Positions 8,257 to 17,796 are shown, counted from the first letter of the stretch. The stretch: 64,000 bases of DNA from Streptomyces sp. 2131.1 (GCF_900105515.1 NZ_FNSY01000001.1:930001-994000), one strand, 5' to 3'. Translations and numbers: made by a program. The notes: a model not told the origin generated them from the sequence alone.

Positions 8257-9930
8257 ATGAAGGACGACGCCGGGCGCCACCTTTCCGATCCTCTCGTCAC
8301 CGCGGCCGAGATCGCTCGGCTGGCAGGAGTCACGCGTGCCGCCGTATCCAATTGGCGTCGGCGTTACGACGACTTCCCCGCTCCGGCCACCGACAGCACC
8401 AGCAGCCCGCTTTTCGGCCTCTCGGAAGTACGTGCGTGGCTGGCCGCGCAGCGCAAGGGACAGGAGATGTCGGCCGAGGTACGTCTCTGGCAGCAGTTGC
8501 GCTCGGCGCACGGCGAGGACATGGTCACCGGACTGACCGCCGTGGCGGATCTGCTTTCGCAGCGGGGAAAGTCCGCGCCGGACAGCGCAGATTCGACGCT
8601 TCGCCCTCTCATCGACGAGCTCACAACGGACCAGTCGCCCGCCGATCTGCTCAACGACCTCACGGCACGCTACGTCGAGTCATCGGGCAGAGCAGGGTCT
8701 GACGGCATTACCTCACCGCAGCTCATCCGGGCCGTCCAGCACTTCGCCGGGCCGGCTGCGCGGGAACGCACGGTATACGACCCGGCGTGTGGGATCGGGT
8801 CCTTGCTGTTCGCCTTCGACGACCACTCGAGTGCCCTCGCGGGTCAGGATCTCGACCCCCTGCACGCACGCTACGCGCAGCTCCGTGCGGAAGTGACTGG
8901 TCTCACCGACGTCACCGTCCGCGAAGGGGACTCGCTCCGCTCGGACCAGATGCCGGATCTGAGAGCGGACCTCGTGGTGTGCGAACCCCCGGTGGGCGCT
9001 GCTGACTGGGGCAGGGAGGAACTCCTCCTGGACCCACGCTGGGAGTTCGGGGTGCCGTCACGGGCCGAGAGCGAACTGGCCTGGCTGCAGCACTGTTACC
9101 GCCACACCGAGCCGGGCGGCCAGGTGATCATCGTCATGCCCGCGTCGGTCGCCTACCGCAAGGCGGGCCGCAGGATCCGCGCCGAGATCGTGCGCCGTGG
9201 CCTGCTCAGCCAGGTGGTCGCACTTCCTCCCGGCATGGCCTCGGCCCACGCTCTGTCCGTTCACCTCTGGATCCTCCGGCGGCCGTCCGAGTCGGAAGAC
9301 ACGGTCGAATTCGTACAGATGACGGACCTGACCGACACCGACCCGCAAGGTCCCTTCGAACCGGCGAACAACCAGACGGCACAGGTCGCCCGGATCGATC
9401 TGCTCAACGACGCCGTGGACCTGACTCCAACCGCGTACATCTCCGCCCGGCACACGGACTTCACGGCGCGGTACGAGACCACGCGCTCGGAAATCAAGAG
9501 GCAACTTGAACGGCTCCTGGATTCTCTGCTACCGCCTCTGCCCGAAGGCACGGCGGGATCTCTCCGGGACAGGGCCATGGTCAGTGTGTCGGAGCTCGCG
9601 CGCGCCGGGCTGGTAGAGACGACGGAGAACGCGGCGGTGTCCACCAGCGAGCAACTGGATACCGACTATGTGAACGGCTTCCTGCGCAGCACCCACAACA
9701 ACCGCCGTGCCACCAGTACCAGTGGCACGTTCCGCCTGGACACGCGCGGGTCCCGGATTCCGCAGATGGCCGTCGAGGAGCAGCGCCGTTACGGTGCGGC
9801 GTTCCGCGCCCTCACGGACTTCGAGGCGGGTGTGGGGCAACTGGCGGAGCTGACCAAGCAGGCCGCGTCCCTGGCTCGCGACGGCCTCACCAGCGGGGCC
9901 CTTCGCCCGCCGTCCGCCGAGAAGTCCTGA
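8257..9930 (+). CDS. HTH plus N6-adenine methylase-like protein with degenerate motif IV
   Basis: 557 residues from ATG 8257 (MKDDAGRHLSD). The N-terminus is an AlpA/MerR-like helix-turn-helix (VTAAEIARLAGVTRAAVSNW, about 14-60). The centre resembles HsdM-type methylases: a helical bundle, then motif I DPACGIGSLLFAF near 174 for S-adenosylmethionine. The catalytic motif IV, normally NPPF/Y, reads CEPPVGAADWG near 242, with Glu for Asn and Val for the aromatic residue. Methylation is therefore doubtful. The last 150 residues are helical and end in an HsdS-like segment. It is convergent with the helicase gene, stops 1 bp apart, and sits behind a copy of the island operator. It may be a DNA or SAM sensor rather than a methylase. 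Confidence 0.85.
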   Translation: MKDDAGRHLSDPLVTAAEIARLAGVTRAAVSNWRRRYDDFPAPATDSTSSPLFGLSEVRAWLAAQRKGQEMSAEVRLWQQLRSAHGEDMVTGLTAVADLLSQRGKSAPDSADSTLRPLIDELTTDQSPADLLNDLTARYVESSGRAGSDGITSPQLIRAVQHFAGPAARERTVYDPACGIGSLLFAFDDHSSALAGQDLDPLHARYAQLRAEVTGLTDVTVREGDSLRSDQMPDLRADLVVCEPPVGAADWGREELLLDPRWEFGVPSRAESELAWLQHCYRHTEPGGQVIIVMPASVAYRKAGRRIRAEIVRRGLLSQVVALPPGMASAHALSVHLWILRRPSESEDTVEFVQMTDLTDTDPQGPFEPANNQTAQVARIDLLNDAVDLTPTAYISARHTDFTARYETTRSEIKRQLERLLDSLLPPLPEGTAGSLRDRAMVSVSELARAGLVETTENAAVSTSEQLDTDYVNGFLRSTHNNRRATSTSGTFRLDTRGSRIPQMAVEEQRRYGAAFRALTDFEAGVGQLAELTKQAASLARDGLTSGALRPPSAEKS

Positions 9931-9931
9931 C

Positions 9932-12073
9932 CTACCTTCCGGTAGGCAGGAAGGGGCTGGGTGCGCCGCTCCACGAGACGTGGAGTGCTTCACGGGCACG
10001 CGTACACGCCACGAACAGCACGCAGCGCTCGCGAAGGAGGTCCGACTCGTGCTGTAGGCGGTCGACTTCGACAGGCGTGATCTCCCGGGCGAACGGAACC
10101 GCTCCGGCGGTGACGCCGGCGACGACCACGCACCGGAACTCAAGGCCCTTCATAGCGTGCATGGTTGCCAGCCGGACGCCTTCCTGACCGGCTGCGGGCC
10201 CGTCTTTCACCTTGACCGCGGGAACGCCGCCGGCCACCAGCCGGGCCCCCACTTTGTCCAGCAGGACGTTGAACCGGGTGCACACGGCGATCTCGGAAGG
10301 CCGGATGCCCTGGGCGAGCCATCCTTCAACGCGTTCGACCAGCGCGGTGACCTCGGCCTGCTCCGAACCGTGGCCGTCCGCGGTAGGCCTGCGGCCGTGG
10401 AGCAGCGAACGGTATCCGGCGAGGGTGTCCCCGCCCTCGCCACCCAGATCCTCCACGGGCACGTCCTCGAGCACGCCGGTGGACCAGGCCAGGATCTCTT
10501 CCGTGCTGCGGTAGTTGATGCGCAACCGAGTGGAGCGGCCCGTAACCGTGATGCCGAGTGAGGCGAGGGACACGCGTGCGTCGTAGATCCGCTGGTGGGG
10601 ATCGCCCGTGATGAACAGATCATCCGGGCCGGTGTCGACGGCCCCCCGTAGTACACGCCACTGTGCGGGGTGCAGGTCCTGCGCCTCGTCCACCACGACG
10701 TGGTCATAGCCATACACCGAGCGGTCGGCCTCTCCGAGCAGCCGCGCTGCTTCGTCGCACACCTGGAGGTGAGTGCTGACGCCCTTGGCCACCAGCGCAC
10801 CGCGGAAGGCTTCCACGGCCCTCCAGAGCTGAGCACGCTTGAGCGGCCCGAGAGCCGTCCCCCTGCCCCGCCGGGTGGCCGCCAGGTAGTCCGCGGCGGA
10901 CCGGAGGTCCTGTGCGAGGACCACATGCCGGTACTCCTGCGCCAGGAACTGCTCGGTCCACGGCAGCCGCAGCTCCTTCGCCACCTTTTGCCAGACCTTC
11001 CGCTCCTCCTGGTCACCAACGGGCGACGGCGTCCGGCCGCTCAGATCACGCACTATCCGGTAGGCATAGGCGTTCACCGTGGTTACGTCCACGCGCGCCA
11101 GCTGGGCCTCGTCATCGAGAAGCAGCGCGAGACTTTCCCGCAGGGTCCCGGCGAGCGCGTTGGTGTAGGTGGTGAGCAGCACCCTGGCGTCGGGCGAACG
11201 GGACAGCAGGTGTTTGACGCGGTGCAGGGCGACGACCGTCTTGCCGGTGCCCGGCCCGCCGGTGATCTGGGCCGGGCCCTTGTAGGAGACGCGGTAGGCG
11301 AGACGTCGCTGCGAAGGGTGGAGGAAGACCCTCCAGGCGGCGAAGGGCTTCTCCAGAATGTCCGCGAGCTCGTCGGGTTCGGTGATCAGAGTGATGCGGC
11401 TGCTGGTGTTGGCGATCGCCGTGGCGAGGTCCTCCGTCGGCTCGGGCGTCGCGTGCACGGGCCGGCGCAGGACAACCACGTCACGGTAGACCTCTTCGGG
11501 GGTGAACCCTTCGGCCAGGAAGGTGAGTACCTCGAACTGGTCCTCGGGCAGCAGGGTTCCGAAGGCATCCAGTTGTGGCCGGTCGATGACTGTGCGGACC
11601 GCCCTGAGCACCTGGTCGTCGATGCCGAGTTCCCGCATGACGGTGTCCGAGTAGTCCGCGAACAACAGCGTGGGAGCGGCGTTCGCCGCCTTCTCCAGGG
11701 CGGGGGTGAGCTGCTCGATCGCGACCACGTTACGCACTTCCAGCGCGCGGGTCGCCGTGTTGACGGTGTAGAGACGCTTGGCGGCCCAGGTGTAGGCGTC
11801 GTCGTGCGGGACGACGCTCAGGAGCAGGAACGTGTCGCTGCCGTCATCAGGCGCGAGGACCACACCGCGCCAGAAATCGTTGATGCGGATGGTCCGCATC
11901 CGCGGATCCCGCGCCTTCTCGACCGACTCCAGGTGGAGCCCTTTGTCCGCGTGGAGTTCGGCGACGGTCAGCGACTGAAACTTGGCCATCGCCTTGCGTA
12001 CACCCGCTTTCACGGGCTTCTCCAGAGCGTCGAAGCTCTCCCAGAAGGTGTTCGCGAAAGCGAGCTGCGGCAC
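9932..12073 (-). CDS. RelE/ParE-like domain fused to UvrD-type SF1 helicase
   Basis: 713 residues from a GTG at 12073, chosen for AAGGAG 6 nt upstream; the open frame begins at 12157. Residues 1-110 (PQLAFANTFWESFDAL ... RTIRINDFWRGVVL) resemble the RelE/ParE toxin fold. The remainder is an SF1A helicase: Walker A GGPGTGKTVVALHR near 272, DEAQDLHPAQW near 461, GDPHQRIYDAR, and C-terminal motifs ATMHAMKGLEFRCVVV and VACTRAREALHV. The same architecture recurs in bacterial defence islands. Last gene of the leftward operon that starts near 14208. Unwinding of DNA is expected from the family; whether the RelE-like part has nuclease activity cannot be told. Confidence 0.9.
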   Translation of the reverse strand: MPQLAFANTFWESFDALEKPVKAGVRKAMAKFQSLTVAELHADKGLHLESVEKARDPRMRTIRINDFWRGVVLAPDDGSDTFLLLSVVPHDDAYTWAAKRLYTVNTATRALEVRNVVAIEQLTPALEKAANAAPTLLFADYSDTVMRELGIDDQVLRAVRTVIDRPQLDAFGTLLPEDQFEVLTFLAEGFTPEEVYRDVVVLRRPVHATPEPTEDLATAIANTSSRITLITEPDELADILEKPFAAWRVFLHPSQRRLAYRVSYKGPAQITGGPGTGKTVVALHRVKHLLSRSPDARVLLTTYTNALAGTLRESLALLLDDEAQLARVDVTTVNAYAYRIVRDLSGRTPSPVGDQEERKVWQKVAKELRLPWTEQFLAQEYRHVVLAQDLRSAADYLAATRRGRGTALGPLKRAQLWRAVEAFRGALVAKGVSTHLQVCDEAARLLGEADRSVYGYDHVVVDEAQDLHPAQWRVLRGAVDTGPDDLFITGDPHQRIYDARVSLASLGITVTGRSTRLRINYRSTEEILAWSTGVLEDVPVEDLGGEGGDTLAGYRSLLHGRRPTADGHGSEQAEVTALVERVEGWLAQGIRPSEIAVCTRFNVLLDKVGARLVAGGVPAVKVKDGPAAGQEGVRLATMHAMKGLEFRCVVVAGVTAGAVPFAREITPVEVDRLQHESDLLRERCVLFVACTRAREALHVSWSGAPSPFLPTGR

Positions 12074-12159
12074 GAGAGACTCCTTGTTCACCAGCGCGGC
12101 GGGGCCTCGACGATCATACGAGCGCCGCCCCGGCTCGTGTTCCGGGGCGGCGTCCACGC

Positions 12160-13800
12160 TCAGGAGGTCAGTGTGTTGTTCAAGTGGGGGCCTATGTACC
12201 CGATGAAGATGCCGTGTTCTGCACAGGCGGCGTCGTAGTAGTGCAGGCGCGGCGCGATGGTGTTTCCTCCGCCGATCCTCAGGTGGGCACCCATGAAGGC
12301 CTTGCCTGCAGGGTTCACATATGCGGGTACCGGAAAGGTTCGCTGGTTACGCCAGGCTGCCTTGGCCTTCACCGTCTTGGACTCGTCCCGGACGACTTTT
12401 CGCGGCGAGAGGGCCGGGGCTCCGGGTGGTGTGTCCGTACACCACTGCTTGAAGTCGCAGTTGGTCCGTCCTCGGACTGCCGCGTCGGCGAACCCCTGCA
12501 GGGCCAGCAGAGCTTCCCAGGCCATACGTACCCACGAGGACCCGTATGCCTGATCGTCGAGTTCCAACGTCTCCTTGCGACGGCCGGTGAAGTGCACGTG
12601 CGTCATCGCGTCGATCCGGGCGAGGATTTCCTTGAACGAGTCTGGCTCGGTGACGGAGATGTCCACAGGGGCGTAGGCGTCGGCTGCCGCGCCGAGGACC
12701 GACAGCCGCTTCTGGAGGGCCAGCACCTGTGCCTTCGCCTGGTGCAGGTCCCGATATTGTTCGTCGTAGTCGACAATGAGTAGCGTCTCGTTGTCTTCCG
12801 CCTTCCGCAGTTCGTGCTTGAGGTCGCGGATCTCATCAGCTCGGATGCGCTGTTCCCGGCCTGCTTCCTCGACGATCTCGTACAGGGCGTTGTTCTCGTC
12901 GCGGAGCCTTTCGAGTTCGGATGCGCCCACTGCCTCCCTGGCCCGTGTCCGCATCACGGGTACGGAGTCGAGTTCAGCGGGGAGCGGCAGCCGGGTCGCC
13001 AGGTTCTGGGGCAGATGAGCGAGTATTCGGCGGGCGTGTTGCGGCTTCTCCGTGATGAGGCGTCGCGACATCACACGGTGCCGCTGCCCGTCGGCCGGCC
13101 AGGCTGGGTCGACTCCTGGGAGATAGGTGCGGATTCCACCGCCGTATACCTGGTGATGTACGAGGGTGCGATTGAAGAGCGCGCCGGCCTCGGGCGCAAG
13201 CACGTAAAGAATGGCCAGGCCGGCCAATGGCCGGAACAGCGGATCAAGCGTGCGTTCCAGCCATGTGTCGAAATCGACGCCGAAAGGAGTGCTCGCCATG
13301 ACGATAGGCAGACGCCGGTTCTCGTCGCACAACTCATCAACGACGGATTCGACGTCCTCCGCCTCGATGACCTGAAGTACGGGTGTGACGTCGGCCAGAC
13401 CGTCACGTGCCTCCAGGACACCGAGAAGGCTACCGGCGAGGCGGGGGGTCTTCGCCGGGACAGGGAACGCGTCCACGTCGTCGGGAAGGTGCTCGACGTC
13501 CAACTGCACCCAGGTCGGGCCCTCGCCGATCTGCCGTATCAGTACGGTGGTCTGCCATGTGCCGTCCGGAGCCGTCTCCCGGAGCCTCCACCGCCCGTAG
13601 GCGCCGGCGCTCCCGGTACTGGCGTCGTGGTCGAGGGTGACGCCGCGGGCGATCTCGTTTCGCCCTTCGGCGAACGCGTCGACGTCATAGCGCTTCGGTG
13701 GCTCCCGCAGCCATGCCCTCAGCCTGTTGTCGACTTCGGCGCCGGTTCTGACGTAGTCCAGTCCACTGGTGACCACCATGCGGTAACGACGGGTATCCAT
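12160..13800 (-). CDS. Island protein of unknown function with central coiled coil
   Basis: 546 residues, ATG 13800 preceded by GAAAGAGG. No family recognised. Residues 1-270 are mixed alpha/beta (opening DTRRYRMVVTSGLDYVRTG). Residues about 285-395 form a charged coiled coil (ELERLRDENNALYEIVEEAG ... LHQAKAQVLALQKRLSVLG). The C-terminal 150 residues form a compact domain ending MGAHLRIGGGN, then LHYYDAACAEHGIFIGYIG and PHLNN. Two Cys and one Trp occur in NCDFKQWCTD. It lies 87 bp upstream of the RelE/UvrD fusion and 29 bp downstream of a small broken gene, so it is part of the same operon. A defence effector or sensor is plausible from context only. Confidence 0.82.
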   Translation of the reverse strand: MDTRRYRMVVTSGLDYVRTGAEVDNRLRAWLREPPKRYDVDAFAEGRNEIARGVTLDHDASTGSAGAYGRWRLRETAPDGTWQTTVLIRQIGEGPTWVQLDVEHLPDDVDAFPVPAKTPRLAGSLLGVLEARDGLADVTPVLQVIEAEDVESVVDELCDENRRLPIVMASTPFGVDFDTWLERTLDPLFRPLAGLAILYVLAPEAGALFNRTLVHHQVYGGGIRTYLPGVDPAWPADGQRHRVMSRRLITEKPQHARRILAHLPQNLATRLPLPAELDSVPVMRTRAREAVGASELERLRDENNALYEIVEEAGREQRIRADEIRDLKHELRKAEDNETLLIVDYDEQYRDLHQAKAQVLALQKRLSVLGAAADAYAPVDISVTEPDSFKEILARIDAMTHVHFTGRRKETLELDDQAYGSSWVRMAWEALLALQGFADAAVRGRTNCDFKQWCTDTPPGAPALSPRKVVRDESKTVKAKAAWRNQRTFPVPAYVNPAGKAFMGAHLRIGGGNTIAPRLHYYDAACAEHGIFIGYIGPHLNNTLTS

Positions 13801-13829
13801 GCGGGGCCTCTTTCGTCAGGTGTGCAGGG

Positions 13830-14095
13830 TCATCGTCTTGAAGCGGGCAGGACGCTCAGCAGCTCGGTCACGTCCTGGTGCCAGGCTCGGACCTCGGCCG
13901 GGGTGGGCGGCAATGCATAGATGTGGTGATGGCAGGCTGCGCTGAGCGCCGACCAGTCGCCTCGTCCAGCGCCAGCCGAAGAAGAGCCGACGCGGCGCGT
14001 GCCCGGGTGCCAGGGGCGGTGACGTAGGTGACGCCTCGCGGAGAACTCAGCAATTGCCCGGCCGCAGCGGCAAGCCGATGGGCGGGGATGGTCAT
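13830..14095 (-). pseudogene. Small island gene with an apparent single-base deletion
   Basis: ATG at 14095 overlaps the upstream stop as ATGA. The first 46 codons (MTIPAHRLAAAAGQLLSSPR ... LALDEA) look coding, after which this frame becomes Arg/Pro-rich and stops at 13868. A second frame picks up exactly there, DWSALSAACHHHIYALPP, and runs to a stop at 13830, just before the next gene. One missing base near 13962 explains both; restored, the protein has 88 residues. The 266-nt span is one short of 89 codons. No family recognised. A sequencing error or programmed slippage cannot be excluded, but no slippery heptamer is evident. Confidence 0.6.
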
Positions 14096-14208
14096 CGGGC
14101 GAGCACCTTGGCGTGAGCCTTCGCCACCTTGACCGTGTCCGCGAGCTCCTCCAGACCGAGGATCTGAGCGAGTGCGTCATGCAGCACGGCCTGCGATCCG
14201 TTGATCAT
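14092..14208 (-). CDS. Small acidic island protein (38 aa; possibly a frameshifted 48-aa gene)
   Basis: Encodes MINGSQAVLHDALAQILGLE then a helical tail, ending with ATGA overlap onto the next gene. It has no ribosome site of its own. A better start, ATG 14237 with AAGGAG upstream, begins MTDTYVTSAR and stops directly over the ATG at 14208. Restoring one base near 14222 would give a continuous 48-residue protein (MTDTY..RDLGSMINGSQ). So this is either a 10-codon leader coupled to a 38-residue gene or a second single-base deletion beside the one in the next gene. Function unknown; first gene of the leftward operon. Confidence 0.5.
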   Translation of the reverse strand: MINGSQAVLHDALAQILGLEELADTVKVAKAHAKVLAR

Positions 14209-14323
14209 CGAGCCGAGGTCACGTACGTGTCGGTCATGGGTGTGCTCCTTGCCCTGGACACCAACGAATGGCTGAGGCGGCGCAACCCGACGCCCCATTA
14301 CGCGGATCAGCGTGGACTATCTT

Positions 14324-14338
14324 GTTAGCGTTGTCAAC
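14324..14338. promoter_or_regulatory. Shared operator-like palindrome, copy 2
   Basis: Plus strand GTTAGCGTTGTCAAC; minus strand GTTGACAACGCTAAC, which holds a consensus TTGACA -35 for the leftward operon starting at 14208/14237. It matches the copies at 8197 and 38374 at 10-11 of 15 positions and shares the GTT...AAC ends. It lies between divergent genes and could also affect the restriction-modification gene at 14486. Confidence 0.5.
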
Positions 14339-14485
14339 ACACTTTGCTCCCACCCTAATTCGAACCTGTGTGCACGCATGCACACTGCGAGGCCCTCCCG
14401 CCTGACGCGCCATTGACAGTTCGTGTCACGCGAATGACCATGCGTAACGGGGATCACCGCGTCTGACTCGACCCATGGGGGGCAT

Positions 14486-17400
14486 ATGTCAGAGGGGCTG
14501 TACGGCTGGCTTGTTTCGGCCGTGGCGGAATTCGGCCGGGCGTCGAAGGTCAAGCTGTCCGGCGGCGGTGGTCCGGAAGCCTCCGTACGCGGCCCGCTCG
14601 AAGCCCTGCTCAAGGTCGTCGGTGAGCGGCATCAGCAGCACGAAGTCAGCTGGCACGACGAGTACTCGATTCCGGACCTGGGCGTCCGGCCCGATTACGC
14701 CGTGCGGGCCGCCGGCGAGTTGACGGGCTATATCGAGCTCAAGCGGCACGACCTCCCGGTGGACCCCAGCACGTTCAGCAAGCCCAACAAGGAGCAGTGG
14801 GAGAAGCTGCGCAACCTCCCCAACGTTCTCTACACCAACGGAACCGAGTGGCGGCTGTTCCACGACGGACAGCAGGTGGGAGGGACCGTCTGGTTCAGCG
14901 GATCCCTGAAGAGCGCGGGCCCGGCGTTGACCCCGGCCGATCCGGCGGCCTTCGACACGCTGCTCAGGATGTTCCTGAACTGGAAACCTCCGAAGATTTC
15001 CCACGTCTCCCGGCTGGTCCAGCACATCGCCCCTCTGTGCAGGCTTCTGCGCTCCACCGTGCTGGAGCAGCTGGCCGCTGAACGAAAGTCGTCCGCCGCG
15101 GAGGACGACCTGCGGGCCAGGCCGTTCACCGGCCTCAAGAACGAATGGCGCAGACTGCTGTTCCCCACAGCCGACGACGCCACGTTCGCTGACGGTTACG
15201 CCCAAGCCGTGACCTTCGCGCTCCTGCTCGCACGCTCCGAGGACATCCTCGCGCCGGACGTCGGCCTCCATGACGTCGGCCGCGGCCTGGATGCCGACCA
15301 CGCCCTCATGGGCCGGGCGTTACAACTGCTCACGGACAACGTCAACGACCGCTTCCGTGTGACGCTCGAACTCCTGCAGCGCACGATCACGGGCGTGGAC
15401 TGGGCTGCCATCCGGGCCGGGAACCGGGATGCCTATCTCCACCTGTATGAAAACTTCCTGACCGTGTACGACCCGGCGCTGCGCCAGAAGAGCGGCTCCT
15501 ATTACACCCCGCACCAGGTCGTGGAGGAGATGGTCCGCCTTACCGAGGAGGTGCTGCGTACCCGGCTCGGACAGCAGGCCGGCTTCGGCGAGGACGACGT
15601 ACGCATCGTGGATCCGGCGATGGGGACGGGGACCTACCTGCACACGGTCATCGAGCGGGTGGCGGAGCAGGCGGCCGACCGCTACGGTCCTGCGATGGCC
15701 CCCGACGCCATCGCTCGGCTCGCCACACGCCTCTACGGCTTCGAGCTGCAGATGGGGCCCTTCGCCGTCGCCGAGCTCCGGACTTCGGACCTGCTGAAGC
15801 GCCACCGGGCGCCGGTGCCCGAAGGCGGGCTCAGTCTCTTCGTCACGGACACCCTCGACAATCCCTTCGTCGAGGACGAATACCTGCACTCGTACGACGC
15901 GCTGTCCGCCTCCCGCCGGCGGGCCAACCACATCAAGGCGAACACCCCGGTGAACGTCGTGATCGGGAACCCGCCGTACGACGACAAGGCGGAGAACCGA
16001 GGCGGCTGGGTCGAGAAGCGGGGCAGCAGCCAGGAGGCTCCGCTCCTCGACGATTTCCGGCTCCCCGGCAACGGCAGGTACGAGCACGTCCTCAAGAACA
16101 TGTACGTCTACTTCTGGCGCTGGGCCGCCTGGAAGGTGTTCGACGCGCACCAGGACGACCGGCACGGCGTCGTCTGCTTCATCACTCCGTCGGGATGGGC
16201 GACGGGTCCCGGCGGGCGGGGCATGCGGCAGTATCTGCGTCAGACGTGCGACGAGGGCTGGGTCATCAATCTGTCCCCCGAGGGCCAGCGAGCCGAAGTC
16301 GCCACCCGCCCCTTTCCCGGTGTCGCCCAACCCCTCGCCATCTGCGTCTTCGTTCGCAGAGCAGGAGTGGAACGCCGAGCGGATCACGCGGCCCCCGTGC
16401 ACTACCGCGCCGTCTCGGGCAGCCGCGGCGACAAGTACCGGCAGCTGCGCGAGGTCCACCTGGACGACGACGGCTGGAAGGCCACCCACCCGGCGGGGCA
16501 CCGCCCCTTCACACCGGTGACGCAGTCGGGCTGGGAGGAGTTCCCTGCTCTGGACGACCTTTTCCCCTGGGGCAGCCCCGGTGTCAAGGCGAACCGGTCC
16601 TGGGTCAGCAGCCCCTCGCAGGAGACCCTGCGCCGCCGGTGGGCGACGCTGATCCGTGAGCCCGACCCAGCGGTGAAGTCCGAGCTGTTCAAAGAGACCC
16701 GGGACCGCACGCTCGGCGTCAAGAAGGCGCCACTTCCCGGGCGCCCCGCACGCTCCCGGGCGCTCGGCGAGGAGACGGACGACCGCCCGGAGACGGTGAG
16801 GATCGCGCTGCGCAGCTTCGACAGGCAGTGGCTGATCGCGGACAACCGCGTCCTCGACTATCCTCGCCCGGACCTGTGGGCTGCGGTCCAGCACGGCCAG
16901 CTCTTCCTGAACCAGCAGTCGTCACACCAGATCAATTCGGGCCCGGCCGTCGTGGCAACGCACCTCATACCTGACACGGACCACTTCAACGGCCGCGGTG
17001 GTCGCGTGATGCCGATCCTGCATCCCGACGGGTCGCCCAATACCGCGGCGGGTCTTCTACCTCACCTCACACGTACCCTCCGCGGCGAGCCAGTGACCGT
17101 AGCGGACCTTGCCGCCTACACCGCCGCTGTCACCGGGCACAGCGCCTTCACCGAACGCTTCGCGGAAGACCTGCTCACTCCCGGCGTACGTTTACCGCTG
17201 ACCCGTGACGCGAAACTCTGGAACAGGGCCACGGCTCTGGGCCGCGACATCCTCTGGGCGTCGACGTACGGCGAGCGCTTCGCCGATCCCCCGGCCGGCC
17301 GCCCCGCCGCTGACGTCGGGTTTCCGTCCGGAGACGAGCGGCAGGTCCGCTACCTGACCCATATCGGCGGCACCGTTCCGAACACCGTGTCCTACGACCC

Positions 17401-17794
17401 CGGTACGGAGACTCTGCGTGTGGGCGAGGGCACGTTCGCTCCGGTGCCGGAGGCGGTCTGGGCCTACCACGTGGGCGGCATGCGGGTCGTGAACAAGTGG
17501 TTCGGCTACCGCAAGGCCAAGCCGACGAGCAAGAGGACCAGCCCGCTCGACGACATCCACGTCGAGAGCTGGCCACCGGAGTGGACGACGGAACTGATCG
17601 AGCTGCTCTGTGTCCTGCGTCGCCTCACGGACCTGGCCCCGGCGCAGACCACCCTGCTCACGGACATCCTCGCGGGCGAGGTGATCACGTCCGCCCAGCT
17701 CGTCGCGGAAGGAGTGACACTCCCGCCCGCCTTCGGCCGCAAGCCGCGCCACCGCCCCACGGGCGGGCTGTTCCCGGAGGAGAACGGCACTTGA
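14486..17794 (+). CDS. Single-polypeptide restriction-modification enzyme (type ISP/IIG-like)
   Basis: 1102 residues from ATG 14486 with a GGGGGG tract upstream. The N-terminus carries a PD-(D/E)xK-like nuclease signature: PDYAVRAAGELTGYIELKRH, with the Asp near 70 and E-x-K near 85. A helical connector follows, ending in the KSGSYYTPHQVVEEMV segment found before amino-methylase domains. Motif I is DPAMGTGTYL near 374 and catalytic motif IV NPPY near 493, both intact. The C-terminal about 450 residues include a likely target-recognition region. There is no helicase motor, so it is shorter than true type ISP enzymes (about 1,500 residues) and closer to type IIG. It should cut and methylate the same site. 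The recognition sequence cannot be read from the gene. Confidence 0.9.
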   Translation: MSEGLYGWLVSAVAEFGRASKVKLSGGGGPEASVRGPLEALLKVVGERHQQHEVSWHDEYSIPDLGVRPDYAVRAAGELTGYIELKRHDLPVDPSTFSKPNKEQWEKLRNLPNVLYTNGTEWRLFHDGQQVGGTVWFSGSLKSAGPALTPADPAAFDTLLRMFLNWKPPKISHVSRLVQHIAPLCRLLRSTVLEQLAAERKSSAAEDDLRARPFTGLKNEWRRLLFPTADDATFADGYAQAVTFALLLARSEDILAPDVGLHDVGRGLDADHALMGRALQLLTDNVNDRFRVTLELLQRTITGVDWAAIRAGNRDAYLHLYENFLTVYDPALRQKSGSYYTPHQVVEEMVRLTEEVLRTRLGQQAGFGEDDVRIVDPAMGTGTYLHTVIERVAEQAADRYGPAMAPDAIARLATRLYGFELQMGPFAVAELRTSDLLKRHRAPVPEGGLSLFVTDTLDNPFVEDEYLHSYDALSASRRRANHIKANTPVNVVIGNPPYDDKAENRGGWVEKRGSSQEAPLLDDFRLPGNGRYEHVLKNMYVYFWRWAAWKVFDAHQDDRHGVVCFITPSGWATGPGGRGMRQYLRQTCDEGWVINLSPEGQRAEVATRPFPGVAQPLAICVFVRRAGVERRADHAAPVHYRAVSGSRGDKYRQLREVHLDDDGWKATHPAGHRPFTPVTQSGWEEFPALDDLFPWGSPGVKANRSWVSSPSQETLRRRWATLIREPDPAVKSELFKETRDRTLGVKKAPLPGRPARSRALGEETDDRPETVRIALRSFDRQWLIADNRVLDYPRPDLWAAVQHGQLFLNQQSSHQINSGPAVVATHLIPDTDHFNGRGGRVMPILHPDGSPNTAAGLLPHLTRTLRGEPVTVADLAAYTAAVTGHSAFTERFAEDLLTPGVRLPLTRDAKLWNRATALGRDILWASTYGERFADPPAGRPAADVGFPSGDERQVRYLTHIGGTVPNTVSYDPGTETLRVGEGTFAPVPEAVWAYHVGGMRVVNKWFGYRKAKPTSKRTSPLDDIHVESWPPEWTTELIELLCVLRRLTDLAPAQTTLLTDILAGEVITSAQLVAEGVTLPPAFGRKPRHRPTGGLFPEENGT

Positions 17795-17796
17795 GG

